NCBI GenBank assembly: GCA_042095835.1 | Contig: JBELML010000082.1 | Location: 1-27,467 of the forward strand | Source: DATFKA01 sp042095835 | GTDB lineage: Bacteria > Bacteroidota > Bacteroidia > Chitinophagales > Saprospiraceae | DNA: 27,467 nt | Reading direction: 5' to 3' | Translations under genes and position numbers: made by a program | Notes under the pieces: model-generated | What the model was told of the DNA's origin: nothing | Databases searched by the model: none | Seen by the model: the letters and a program-made list of their open reading frames with translations, nothing else | In this document: positions 16,009 to 25,900 of the stretch, piece after piece | Layout: every line of letters starts with the position of its first letter | Position numbering within the stretch: the first letter of the stretch is position 1

Positions 16009-18030
16009 CTACCGCTTCGATCCTAATTTTTCTTTTAAAGCATACAACTCATCTCTATACTGGGCGGCAGCAATGAAATCTAGCTCTTTTGCAGCCTTTT
16101 TCATCTTGCGCTCCGTTTCGGCCATTAGCTTTTCGAGCTGCTCTTTATTCATATAATCAATCACAGGGTCAGCAGCAATACTTGGTTTATCTGGTTCGAT
16201 ATAGGCATTTTGCTCTACCCCACGGATATCTAGAATAGTTTTTTGGCTTAAAATTTCTTCTCGAGACTTTAATACCGTTTTAGGGGTAATGCCATGTTTC
16301 TCGTTGTAGGCCATTTGGATGGATCGACGGCGGTTCGTCTCATCAATGGTGAAGCGCATCGACCCCGTAATCTTGTCTGCATAAAATATAACCAGCCCAT
16401 TAGAGTTCCGTGCAGCACGGCCGGCCGTTTGCGTGAGCGAGCGGTTATTACGCAGAAAACCTTCCTTATCAGCATCCAGGATTGCTACTAGCGAAACCTC
16501 TGGTAAATCTAATCCCTCTCTCAGTAAGTTGACACCTACCAAGACATCAAATTCACCAAGTCGAAGATCTCGGAGTATTTCTACACGCTCCATCGTATCG
16601 ACCTCTGAGTGAATATAGCGCACTTTAATATTGAGCTTAGTAAGGTACTTGGTCAATTCCTCTGCCATCCGTTTGGTCAGCGTTGTTACGAGCGTACGCT
16701 CATTTTTCTTGATACGCTCCGAAATCTCCTCTAGCAAGTCGTCAATTTGATTCAAACTAGGCCGTACATCTATCGGCGGGTCTAGTAAACCCGTTGGTCG
16801 GATGAGTTGCTCTACAATCACACCACCTGTTTCCTCCATTTCATAATCTCCTGGAGTAGCGCTGACGTAGACAATCTGATTGATCAGTCCCACGAATTCC
16901 TCAAAATTTAATGGACGGTTATCCATTGCCGAAGGCAAGCGAAACCCATGAGAAACCAAGCTCGTCTTGCGTGCTCTATCTCCACCAAACATACCCCGTA
17001 CCTGAGGCAAGGTTACGTGACTTTCATCAACCAACATCAAATAATCCTCTGGGAAATAATCCAGTAGGCAAAAAGGACGCGTTCCCGGTAGTCGACCATC
17101 AAAGAATCGAGAATAGTTTTCTACACCATTGCAGTATCCCAATTCCTTCATCATCTCCAAATCGAAATTGGTTCGTTCGCGAATGCGTCGAGCTTCTAGT
17201 AGCCGGCCTTCCCTCTCGAAATACTTTTCCTGCCCATTCAATTCATCCTCAATCTGCCTAATGATTTGGTGAATACGTTCACGAGGAGCGATATACAGAT
17301 TGGCAGGAAAAATAGCGGCCGTTTCCATATACTCGATCCGTTTTCCAGATTCGACTTCAATTTTCTCAATCTGCTCTATTTCGTCCCCAAAAAAGGTGAT
17401 TCTGTATCCAAAATCGACATAAGGTAGGTTGATATCTACCGTATCTCCTCTCACTCGGAAGGTCGCCCTTCGGAAATCTGTTTCAGTCCGAGAGTAGAGG
17501 CTTTCTACCAAGCTATACAAAAAGTTATTTCTGGAAACTGTTTGCCCCTTGCCTATTCGAATAATCCCTGATTTATAATCTTCGGGATTCCCCATACCAT
17601 AAATACAAGAGACAGATGCTACAATGATAATATCTCTCCGCCCAGATAGCAAATTGGAAGTCGCTCGTAAGCGCAGTTTATCTACTTCCTCATTGATGGA
17701 AAGGTCCTTTTCAATAAAGGTATCAGAGGAAGAGATATAAGCCTCGGGTTGGTAGTAGTCATAATAAGATACGAAGTACTCCACGGCATTATCAGGAAAA
17801 AACTCTCTGAACTCAGAATACAGCTGCGCGGTCAAGGTTTTGTTATGGGTGAGGATGAGCGTGGGTCGGTTCAGCTCTGCAATGACATTCGCCATTGTAA
17901 AGGTTTTACCAGATCCAGTCACTCCTAATAGAACTTGACCTTTTTCACCTGTTTCGATTCCATTAATCAAACTTTTGATCGCCATTGGTTGATCGCCAGT
18001 AGGTGTAAACGGAGCAGTTAATTTGAACAT
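16009..18030 (-). CDS. uvrB: Excinuclease ABC subunit B
   Basis: UvrB is the damage-verifying helicase-like subunit of nucleotide excision repair; it receives DNA from UvrA and recruits UvrC. At 673 residues the length is standard. Visible features in order: Walker A GVTGSGKT (36-43), the beta-hairpin region YYDYYQPEAY (89-98) that inserts between DNA strands, motif II DESH (335-338), helicase motifs including REGLDLPEVSLV and QTAGRAARN, and a C-terminal UVR domain for UvrC contact (about 630-670: LEKLMAETERKMKKAAKELDF). The ATG lies 22 bp from a well-matched -7 box. The gene is free-standing; the toxin-antitoxin pair downstream has its own likely promoter. No uvrA or uvrC is nearby. Confidence 0.98.
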   Translation of the reverse strand: MFKLTAPFTPTGDQPMAIKSLINGIETGEKGQVLLGVTGSGKTFTMANVIAELNRPTLILTHNKTLTAQLYSEFREFFPDNAVEYFVSYYDYYQPEAYISSSDTFIEKDLSINEEVDKLRLRATSNLLSGRRDIIIVASVSCIYGMGNPEDYKSGIIRIGKGQTVSRNNFLYSLVESLYSRTETDFRRATFRVRGDTVDINLPYVDFGYRITFFGDEIEQIEKIEVESGKRIEYMETAAIFPANLYIAPRERIHQIIRQIEDELNGQEKYFEREGRLLEARRIRERTNFDLEMMKELGYCNGVENYSRFFDGRLPGTRPFCLLDYFPEDYLMLVDESHVTLPQVRGMFGGDRARKTSLVSHGFRLPSAMDNRPLNFEEFVGLINQIVYVSATPGDYEMEETGGVIVEQLIRPTGLLDPPIDVRPSLNQIDDLLEEISERIKKNERTLVTTLTKRMAEELTKYLTKLNIKVRYIHSEVDTMERVEILRDLRLGEFDVLVGVNLLREGLDLPEVSLVAILDADKEGFLRNNRSLTQTAGRAARNSNGLVIFYADKITGSMRFTIDETNRRRSIQMAYNEKHGITPKTVLKSREEILSQKTILDIRGVEQNAYIEPDKPSIAADPVIDYMNKEQLEKLMAETERKMKKAAKELDFIAAAQYRDELYALKEKLGSKR

Positions 18031-18052
18031 ATATAGTTGAGTTTCTAGCCTT

Positions 18053-18060
18053 CAAAAATA
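18053..18060 (-). promoter_or_regulatory. uvrB promoter -7 element
   Basis: Read on the minus strand this is TATTTTTG, an exact match to the Bacteroidota TAnnTTTG -7 box, 22 bp upstream of the uvrB ATG. The implied leader is about 15-20 nt. The -33 region is T-rich without an exact TTTG. Confidence 0.55.
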
Positions 18061-18173
18061 CAGTTTTTCAAGAAGAAAAGTTCTAAAAACAGATGATTTC
18101 CAACAATTATTTTAAAAGTCAAAACACCTCCATCATCCCTTTCTAAAACTTAGGATTTAATCTCTAATCCAAC

Positions 18174-18205
18174 ATTCTATCACTACATCATTCTATCATT
18201 AACCA
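18174..18205. repeat. Short degenerate octamer array
   Basis: Four consecutive 8-bp units, ATTCTATC, ACTACATC, ATTCTATC, ATTAACCA, run without gaps; the 10-mer CATTCTATCA occurs twice, 16 bp apart. It ends 43 bp before the acyltransferase ATG. It is non-coding and could be a microsatellite-like tract. Confidence 0.45.
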
Positions 18206-18248
18206 ATTAATCGTAATATTGTGGTCTAACGTTTATCATCAAGCATTT

Positions 18249-19136
18249 ATGAGCAATATCGAACAGGATAATAAAGAGCTACCGGAAGAGCTAAACCGTG
18301 ATGAACCCATTACCTACGAAAAAGCATACGAGGGCAGACGTTTCACCTATTCCAGCCCTGAAGACTCTCTTTTAAAAAGATGGGTTATTCTCACCGTAGA
18401 ATACCTTACCGGCCGCAAAAAACTACAAAAGGTCTACGACGAGCTACACATGGCCAGTCCTACACCTTTTAATGTATGGCCTAATGCACTTGCCAAACTC
18501 AATATCAAAGTTGACTATGACAAGGAAAAGCTAGACAAAACGCCCCGAAAAGGGCCACTCATTTTCGTTGCCAATCACCCTTTCGGTGTAGTTGATGGCG
18601 CGATCATGCTATTGCTAGCTACGCGTGTAAGAAAAGATTATTTCTTACTCATCAACGAAGTCGTTTCGCATGAGCCGGTACTCAAAGGTCACTTCTTGCC
18701 CGTCGATTTCCGAAAAACAGAAGAAGCCCTAGCGACCAACTTAAGAACCAAGGAACTCACTACCGAACGCCTAAATAACGGCGAAGCACTAGTGATCTTC
18801 CCCTCAGGAGCGGTGGCCACTTCTACCCGTTTTTTTGGCAACGTGAAAGAATTCCCCTGGCGGAAGTTTATTTGCACCCGTATCCATGAAACGCAGTGTA
18901 CCGTAATGCCGATCTACTTCCACGGTCGTAATAGTCGCTTATTCCAGTTTGTGAGTAAGTTTAGTATGAACCTACGATTAGGTTTATTACTCCACGAAGT
19001 CATGAATAAACGCAATAAAACCGTCAAGGTAGAGATTGGTGATCCTATCCACTATGACCAAATGGAGCAATACCAAGATCGGCAAGACCTTATCGATTTC
19101 TTACGAGAAAAAACGATGGCCTTAGGGAAGAAATAA
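18249..19136 (+). CDS. Lysophospholipid acyltransferase-family protein (PlsC/hemolysin-like)
   Basis: Residues ~100-260 carry the acyltransferase fold: an active-site block ANHPFGVVDG with His110 and Asp116, and a downstream FPSGAVATS block corresponding to the EGTRS phosphate-binding motif. The His-Asp spacing is five residues, not the four of classic PlsC (HX4D); NHPxGxxDG-type spacing is what I know from the hemolysin-like (OlsA-related) branch, so it is probably functional. Members transfer fatty acyl groups to lysophospholipids, lyso-ornithine lipids or amino acids. ATG 18249 is chosen; an in-frame TTG lies ten codons upstream. No N-terminal helix is evident, so it is probably a peripheral inner-membrane protein. 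Its stop is 5 bp from the convergent sulfatase stop, with no terminator between them. Confidence 0.87.
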   Translation: MSNIEQDNKELPEELNRDEPITYEKAYEGRRFTYSSPEDSLLKRWVILTVEYLTGRKKLQKVYDELHMASPTPFNVWPNALAKLNIKVDYDKEKLDKTPRKGPLIFVANHPFGVVDGAIMLLLATRVRKDYFLLINEVVSHEPVLKGHFLPVDFRKTEEALATNLRTKELTTERLNNGEALVIFPSGAVATSTRFFGNVKEFPWRKFICTRIHETQCTVMPIYFHGRNSRLFQFVSKFSMNLRLGLLLHEVMNKRNKTVKVEIGDPIHYDQMEQYQDRQDLIDFLREKTMALGKK

Positions 19137-19141
19137 GCAGC

Positions 19142-20728
19142 TTACTTCAGCTCTTCCATCCAGGCAATCTGTTGCCATTCACCTGTAAAGTCATCGTTGC
19201 TTTGGGACGGCCCTGGCGTGCTCCTTCCTTTTTGGATATAATCTGCCAGTAATTGTTGAAGCTGGAGCACCTTCTCTGGATATTGTCCTTGCAGATTGCT
19301 GCTTTCTCCTGGATCATCTTTCATATTATACAACTGGACAGGAGGCAGGGTATCCAAAATGGCCTGATCACGACCAGGACTTGGGTAGCTCCATCCGCCA
19401 GAACCAGGTACTAAGATGAGTTTCCAATCCCCTTCTCGGATGGCGAAACTTCCATTAACAGAATGATGTACAAGAGCTGATCGCCCTTCACTTTGTGCCT
19501 CGTCCTGCTTCAAGGTCGGAAGCATGGAGAAACTATCCTCTCCTTCATTTGCTTGCAAATCATAATCGAGGATATCTGCCAAAGTAGCCATCAAGTCCGT
19601 TGTACAAATCAATTGATCCGATACTTGGCCCGCTTCGATTTGCTTGGGCCATTTAGCAATAAAAGGCACCCGATGTCCACCATCATAAATATCGGCTTTA
19701 TGCCCTCGATAATGCAGATTGGGGAAATGCCCCATTTCTACCATTCTATCATAGCCAGCCGCCGGCGAACAGCCATTATCCGTCGTAAAAATGACCAGCG
19801 TATTGTCAGCTTGGCCACTATCTTCTATTACTTTTAGCAGCTCTCCTATATAGTGATCGATCTGCATCACAAAATCAGCATAAGGTAGAAAATTACTTTT
19901 GCCATCCCATTCTCCAGTTGGAAGAATCGGCGTATGTGGCGAAGGCAATGCCAAATAGAGAAAATAAGCCTGTCCCTTCTCGGCCTGCTCTTTAATAAAA
20001 GCATTGGACCGCTGGAAAAAGCTGGGCGTTACCTCTTCGTGGACAAAATCACTACCCGTTGGGCCATTTCTCCACCAGGAATATTCTCCGGTATCAATGG
20101 TTACTTTATCAGGTAAGCCCGTCACTTGGCCATTTTCTACATATACATAAGGCGCAATATCAAGCGAAGCAGGATGCCCATAAGCATAATCAAAACCTAA
20201 ATCATTGGGTGTGTTGGTAACTGGTCCGGCAAAATCAATCGCCTCAAAATCATTGGGCCCCCAGCCCGTCCCCGTATCTTCGACATCTGTTTTCCAGGTC
20301 CAATCCCAGCCTAGGTGCCACTTGCCAATAAAAGCCGTCTGATATCCATTCTTTTTCATCAGAGAAGCTACAGTAGTTCTGGACTCAGGAATCATAGCTG
20401 GTGATTTGCCAGTCAATACGCCTTGTTTTAAAAAAGTGCGCCAGTTGTAGCGGCCCGTAATAATACCATAGCGCGTAGGTGTGCATACACTAGAGGTCGT
20501 ATGCGCATCGGTGAAGCGCATACCAGCCTTAGCCATAGCATCTAGATGGGGCGTTTTAATCTTCCCTTCAGGATTATAAATAGAGACATCGCCTAAGCCC
20601 ATATCATCGGCAAGAATATAAATGACATTGGGTGGTGTATCCACTTCCACTTCGCTATTACAGGATAGCAAGCAGAGGCTTAATAGGAGATGAAAAGGTG
20701 CCTTGAAAAATGAAGACTTGATTTTCAT
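19142..20728 (-). CDS. Lipoprotein arylsulfatase-family sulfatase (S1)
   Basis: Starts with a lipoprotein signal, lipobox LLSC (Cys23), so it is probably tethered in the periplasm or on the surface. The sulfatase signature is intact: VCTPTRYG, in which Cys82 is converted to formylglycine and Arg86 stabilises it. Metal-binding Asp41-Asp42 (ILADDMG), GKWHLG (Lys136, His138), SPHTP and FTTDNG complete the active site. The enzyme should hydrolyse sulfate esters, most likely on sulfated polysaccharides or glycans; the substrate is not readable, and no polysaccharide-utilisation genes (SusCD, glycosidases) are adjacent. The Cys-type site requires an anSME or FGE enzyme elsewhere. ATG 20728 is preferred over a frame open to 20797, because it begins directly with the signal and avoids a palindrome upstream. 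Confidence 0.92.
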   Translation of the reverse strand: MKIKSSFFKAPFHLLLSLCLLSCNSEVEVDTPPNVIYILADDMGLGDVSIYNPEGKIKTPHLDAMAKAGMRFTDAHTTSSVCTPTRYGIITGRYNWRTFLKQGVLTGKSPAMIPESRTTVASLMKKNGYQTAFIGKWHLGWDWTWKTDVEDTGTGWGPNDFEAIDFAGPVTNTPNDLGFDYAYGHPASLDIAPYVYVENGQVTGLPDKVTIDTGEYSWWRNGPTGSDFVHEEVTPSFFQRSNAFIKEQAEKGQAYFLYLALPSPHTPILPTGEWDGKSNFLPYADFVMQIDHYIGELLKVIEDSGQADNTLVIFTTDNGCSPAAGYDRMVEMGHFPNLHYRGHKADIYDGGHRVPFIAKWPKQIEAGQVSDQLICTTDLMATLADILDYDLQANEGEDSFSMLPTLKQDEAQSEGRSALVHHSVNGSFAIREGDWKLILVPGSGGWSYPSPGRDQAILDTLPPVQLYNMKDDPGESSNLQGQYPEKVLQLQQLLADYIQKGRSTPGPSQSNDDFTGEWQQIAWMEELK

Positions 20729-20766
20729 AAAGATTGGTTTAATAGCAACACTATCTACAAGATAAA

Positions 20767-20793
20767 AGAAGTATAGCAATCCACTATACTTCT
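20767..20793 (-). promoter_or_regulatory. Perfect 10-bp palindrome upstream of the sulfatase
   Basis: AGAAGTATAG (20767-20776) and CTATACTTCT (20784-20793) pair perfectly around a 7-nt loop. On the minus strand the stem is followed by TTTA, and it starts 38 bp before the sulfatase ATG and 146 bp after the SDR gene. It could be an operator, a leader hairpin, or a weak AT-rich terminator of the SDR operon; the sequence does not decide. Confidence 0.45.
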
Positions 20794-20938
20794 GCAACCA
20801 AAAACCAACTTTACAGAACGGTATGTTTGAGATTTAGCTTATTCCGAAAGGTCGAATAAACCAGCTTAGCAAATGCTTACATCCTCTCCTGGTCGTACCT
20901 CAGACCCTTCCCTAACATAACGCTAAACTCTACTTTGG

Positions 20939-21733
20939 TTACAAAATACCGCCCATGCTACCACCATCAACTTTGATAGCAGCGCCATTGGTTGCGGCGG
21001 CAAGTGGACTCGCAAAATAAGTCACGGTCTTGGCCACCTCTTCTACAGAAGCAAATCGTTGGAGTAAGGAAGAAGTCCGCACTTTCTTGAAAAAATCGCC
21101 TTCTACTTCTTGGGGTGTTTTCTCTTCTTTGCGAGCTACTTCTTCTAAAAAACGCTCCGCGCCTTCGCTCAAAGTAGAGCCAGGAATGATGGTATTCACC
21201 GTCACGCCACTGCCCTTAGCCAACTGTGCTAGTCCTCTTGAAACGGCCAGGATAGCCGCCTTGGTTGTGCTGTAGGCAATCAAATCAGCCGGAACGATCG
21301 CAGCACATTCACTGGAGATAAAAAGAATCCTCCCCCAATCTTGAGAAAGCATCATAGGCAAGACCTGCCGAGATAATCGAACACCACTCATCACATTGAC
21401 CTCAAACTGTCTAAACCACTCTGCATCGCTAGTGGCATAAAAAGATTCCGAGGCATAAACGCCAACATTATTCACAAGAATATCAACTGCCGGAAGCTTT
21501 TGGAGCAGTTCTTCCACTTCCTCCTCCCTTGAAAAATCAGAGGCTAGGCCCTCAATGCTAGCATTAGGGTAGCTCTCTTTTAAGGATGCGATTGCCAGTT
21601 TGAGGTTGACTTGGCTGCGGCCATTCAAAATAACCTGCACGCCTTCTTCGACTAGACTTTTGGCAATAGCAAAGCCGATCCCGGAAGTAGATCCTGAAAT
21701 AAACGCTGTCTTACCTTTGAGTGATAAATCCAT
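20939..21733 (-). CDS. Classical short-chain dehydrogenase/reductase (SDR)
   Basis: A 264-residue single-domain NAD(P)-dependent oxidoreductase. The Rossmann motif is GSTSGIG (14-20), the adenine-site motif NNVG (88-91), and the catalytic tetrad Asn113, Ser141, Tyr154 and Lys158 (YSTTK) is complete. The dinucleotide region NGRS after strand 2 suggests NADP preference (inference from Arg39). The C-terminal VDGGSMGG fits the usual FabG-like ending. The substrate is not identifiable; FabG-like, sugar and xenobiotic reductases share this layout. It is the second gene of a minus-strand operon, starting 17 bp after the extended-SDR gene, so the two probably act on related carbonyl or hydroxyl substrates. 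Confidence 0.92.
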   Translation of the reverse strand: MDLSLKGKTAFISGSTSGIGFAIAKSLVEEGVQVILNGRSQVNLKLAIASLKESYPNASIEGLASDFSREEEVEELLQKLPAVDILVNNVGVYASESFYATSDAEWFRQFEVNVMSGVRLSRQVLPMMLSQDWGRILFISSECAAIVPADLIAYSTTKAAILAVSRGLAQLAKGSGVTVNTIIPGSTLSEGAERFLEEVARKEEKTPQEVEGDFFKKVRTSSLLQRFASVEEVAKTVTYFASPLAAATNGAAIKVDGGSMGGIL

Positions 21734-21750
21734 AATTTTTCATTATTTCT

Positions 21751-22791
21751 TTAAACCAATCCCTTATCCTCTAAGTCTCTTATTTGATCTTTTACCGTCA
21801 CTACCAAATCCTGGTATACCAAGCCTAATTCCTCGATACTTCTACTATTATCAATCTCATAGTGGTACCCTAAATTATTTTTCAAAAATCGCCAAGACAA
21901 TCCTCGAAAGGGCCCGATTAAATAGAGTACCCAATTAGGCAGTTGCCGTCTAGGCACTGGATATTTTGTACCATAGGATATCTTGATATTGGTAATTAAA
22001 TCTATTAAACTTAAGGTCTCACTACACACAATATATCGACCGCTTAAATTCGGTAAGAAGATTGCTTTGAGGTGAGCAAAAGCGACGTCTCGTACGTCTA
22101 CCATCCCAAGGGTAAGTTGGGGCAGACCTCTACGGTTGCGGCCATTCAACATACCTAACATAAAATCGGTACTATAGCTATCGGTTCGGGTGCTCAAAGA
22201 TGGCCCCAAAACGAAAGCTGGATTAATCGAAATCATATCCCAACGACTCTGCTCCTGATGAATCCGCCAGGCTTCTTTCTCAGAAAGTGTTTTGGCATAG
22301 CGGTAGGGCTGATAATCCAAATCGCTGTATAAATTCCAGGAATCTTCGTTGAATACACCGTCTTGGGTATCCTCAATTTCTCTGGCATCGCCAATGATCG
22401 CCACAATACTTGAGGTCAATACGACTCGCTGGACCGTTTCAATCTCATTGACCGATTGCAAGACATTTCGGGTACCTTCTAAGGTGGGTTCAACAAGTTC
22501 CTTTTCTGGATTTTTGACCTGCGTCTGAAAGGGAGAGGCCGTATGTATCACCACCTGACAACCTTGCATTGCTCTGGCAAAAGAGCCTTGCACCAGGAGG
22601 TCTGCCTCAAAAAGTTCTAGTTTCCCCTTCGAGGTTTTGCCTAATTCGTAGAGATGCGTTACCTTTTGATTATCGGCCCAGTTGCGCACCGTCCCATGTA
22701 CGGTATAGCCACCATCGAGCAGATACTTCACAATCCAACTAGCAATAAATCCAGAGGCACCAGTTACTAAAATAGGACCATTTATTTCCAT
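21751..22791 (-). CDS. Extended SDR, NAD-dependent epimerase/dihydroflavonol-reductase-like
   Basis: The 346-residue protein has the extended-SDR NAD(P) motif TGASGFIAS (10-18) and catalytic YRYAK (Tyr163, Lys167), with Ser127/Ser128 as the third residue. IHTASPF and the TSSIVAI region are typical of the dihydroflavonol 4-reductase/cinnamoyl-CoA reductase-like subgroup rather than UDP-sugar epimerases. In bacteria this group reduces diverse aldehydes, ketones or steroid-like substrates, so the true reaction is unknown. It is the first gene of the operon, and the classical SDR follows by 17 bp. The gene is divergent from the tricorn-like protease across 185 bp. It is intact and of normal length. 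Confidence 0.88.
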   Translation of the reverse strand: MEINGPILVTGASGFIASWIVKYLLDGGYTVHGTVRNWADNQKVTHLYELGKTSKGKLELFEADLLVQGSFARAMQGCQVVIHTASPFQTQVKNPEKELVEPTLEGTRNVLQSVNEIETVQRVVLTSSIVAIIGDAREIEDTQDGVFNEDSWNLYSDLDYQPYRYAKTLSEKEAWRIHQEQSRWDMISINPAFVLGPSLSTRTDSYSTDFMLGMLNGRNRRGLPQLTLGMVDVRDVAFAHLKAIFLPNLSGRYIVCSETLSLIDLITNIKISYGTKYPVPRRQLPNWVLYLIGPFRGLSWRFLKNNLGYHYEIDNSRSIEELGLVYQDLVVTVKDQIRDLEDKGLV

Positions 22792-22935
22792 ATCTATTTA
22801 ATCAACTTCAAAGGCTAAAATCCGTAAAAGGGAGCTATGTATATGTCTTTAATCGAAAAGATAAGCTAAATGTCCTTGCAAACCAAGCACATCAATTATC
22901 TTCAGATTTTCTGAGAGCATGTTTAAAAATTTATC

Positions 22936-22959
22936 CCTCGGTAGCTTCAATAACCGGGG
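22936..22959 (+). other. Leader hairpin before the tricorn-like protease
   Basis: CCTCGGT (22936-22942) pairs with ACCGGGG (22953-22959), 7 bp with one G.U wobble and a 10-nt loop. It ends 17 bp before the ATG at 22977 and would lie in the 5' leader if transcription starts upstream. No ribosome-binding sequence is obvious. Confidence 0.3.
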
Positions 22960-22976
22960 AGCCTTAAATCACAATA

Positions 22977-25900
22977 ATGAATAGAAAAATCACCTTAAGT
23001 TACGTTTTTGCAGTACTGGCTTTCCAGCTCCTTGCTCAAACCAGTCCAGTATATTTTGCTGATTATCCCAGCGTGAGTCCCAATGGACAAGAAGTCGTTT
23101 TCTCCTATGATGCCGATCTTTGGAAGGTAGGTATAGATGGTGGCCTGGCTACTCGTATTACCGCTATGGAAGGTGCGGAGACCAATGCCAAAATCTCGCC
23201 CGATGGTCAATGGATCGCTTTTAGCAATGGCCAATACCAAAATGTAGATGTCTACCTAGTTTCAATTGATGGTGGCACCGTCAAGCGCTTGACTTTTCAC
23301 CAGGCGCCTGATTTTGTGAGCACCTGGTCTTGGGATAGCCAAACCATTTATTTCACCTCAAATCGATACAATCGGATCACCACCTACGGCGTATCCATTG
23401 AGGGCGGTACGCCACAGCGTCTGTTTGAGCATTATTTCAATAATGTACATAACATCGCCTTTCATCCCAATGGACAAGAAGTTCTTTTCAATGAATCTTG
23501 GGAGAGTAGCAATTTTGTCAATCGAAAAGGCTACGTAGGCGCTTTCAATCCAGAAATTAAATCCTACAATTTATCTACTAAAAACTACCAGGAATTAACC
23601 AATTATGAAGGGAAAGACCTATGGCCAATTTTTGACCGCAATGGAAACCTATATTATACCTCCGATGCCTACAACAAGGAGTACAATCTTTATACTTTAA
23701 ATAATGGAAAACCTACTCGTCTTACAAAGTTTGAGGCTTCTCTGAAATATCCCTCTATCAGTGCTGATGGCTCCACCATTGTTTTCCAAAAAGAATATCA
23801 AATCTGGAAGTACGACACCAAATCCAAAAGAACAAAATTGGTCCCCATTCAGGTAGTACGCAACAATACCTTAGCAAAAACACAAAACTTTAATACCAAT
23901 AATAATATCTCCGATTTTGATATTTCTCCTGATGGGGAAAAGTTTTGCTTCGTATCAAGAGGAGAGCTTTTTGTCAGCGATGCAAAAGGCAAGTTTGTCA
24001 AGCAAATCCCTACCCGCACAGATGGTCGAGTCTTGGAAGTACATTGGTTAACCGATAATAAAACGATCCTTTTCAATCAGACTACAGGAGGTTATCAAAA
24101 CTGGTTCACAGTAGCTGCTGATGGCTCTGCTGCGGAGCAACAACATACAAGCGACCTAGCGAATAATAGGAACTTGACGTTCAACAGCGATCGTTCTCAA
24201 GCCGTCTATTTGAGTGGTAGAGAAGAGGTGCGGATCATGGATTTAGAAAATATGTCCAGCTCACTTTTATGCAAAAAAGAACTTTGGGGTTTCTACAATG
24301 ATCTCCCCTATTTTACACCTGATGACCAACATATCATCTTCTCCGCTTACGAGAATTTTGAAAGGGAGATTTACCTTTGTAATATAGCCACTAAGCAGGT
24401 CAACAACCTCACCAATACAGCCGTAACGGAGGCGAGCCCCTTTGTCTCTCCAGATGGGAAATATATTTATTTCACCACCAACCGCACGAAACCTTCTTAT
24501 CCCTACGGTTTAAGAGATGCCGATTTGTATAGAATGGCCGTACAAGACTTTGATCAACCTTTCAAGTCTGACAGATACGATGCCTTATTTCAAGAAAAAG
24601 AGGAAAAAGAAGAGGAAGATTCCACTAAACAAGAAATGGCCTGGGAGATTGACCAAGCGGGCTTGATGCAAAGGCTTGAAAGAGTAGGCCCTTCTTTTGG
24701 GACCCAATTTGGAGCCTATGTGATCCAAAAAGGAGATAAAACCACCTTAGTGTATAGCTCCAATCACGACGAAGGCTCCAACAACCTTTGGACCACCGTC
24801 ATTGAACCTTTCGAACGTCCTAAAACAAAGAAAATTGAAGGCGCGCGTACTGGGAATTACAACCTTAAAACGGCCAAGCAAAAATACTACACTTTGGTGC
24901 GCGGCAAGATCAATGAGATCAACCTAGGAAGTCATAAGGTCTCCGCTATTGACATAGACTACACCTTCCGAAGAAACCTGCGCGATGAATTCCATCAAAT
25001 GTTCTTCGAGACCTGGGCAAATTTGGAAGAGAACTTCTACAGTGGCGATTTTCATGGGCTAGATTGGCCAGCCACTCGAGATGAATACGCGCAGTACTTA
25101 GGCTATGTCAACAACAGAGGAGACTTGCGCTTGATGACCAACGATATGCTTGGAGAGCTGAATACTTCTCACTTTGGCTTCCGCTCCTCTGGCAAAGAAG
25201 AAAACACTTACTATACGGATAGGACCTTAGCTACGGGGATTCTCTTTAAAAATGATGCCCCATATACGGTGGAAAGAATAGTTGCCAAAACACCTGCCGC
25301 AAAACATGGTAAAGACATTCAAGCTGGCGATCGCTTGGTAGCTGTCAATGGTAAGCAGGTGGAAACCTCCCAAAATCGGAATCAATATTTCGTACAACCT
25401 TCCTATGATGAAGAACTGACACTCACCTTTGCAAGAGCTGGCGAGCAGCACGATGTCAAGCTACACCCTGTCAATTATTTCTCCGTAAGGAATGCCTTGT
25501 ATGACGAGTGGGAAGCACAATGCCAGCAAATAGTAGACAGCAAAGGTCAAAAGCGCATTGCTTATGTACATATGAAAAACATGACCAATGGCGAGCTTCA
25601 GCGCTTTCTACACGATATGGTCTCTGAGGGACAGCAACGCGATGCGCTCATACTAGACTTGCGCTGGAATACTGGAGGTAATGTCCACGATGATGTTTTA
25701 CAGTTCCTGGCTCAAAAGCCCTATTTACAATGGAAATTTAGAGACGGAGCTTTGACACCACAATCTAATTTTGGTCCAGCAGTAAAACCTATCATCTTAC
25801 TCACCAATGAACAAAGCCTAAGTGATGCTGAAATGACTGCCGCAGGATTTAAAGAATTGGGCCTAGGGACTATCATCGGTACCGAAACCTATCGCTGGAT

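Noticed and set aside
20729..20797. Longer sulfatase start at 20797
   Set aside because: The extension precedes the lipoprotein signal and would bury it; it also includes the perfect palindrome at 20767-20793.
19142..22791. Sulfatase plus two SDR genes as a polysaccharide-utilisation or biosynthetic cluster
   Set aside because: No SusCD pair, glycosidase, or synthase is adjacent; the sulfatase is separated from the SDR operon by 210 bp with a hairpin.
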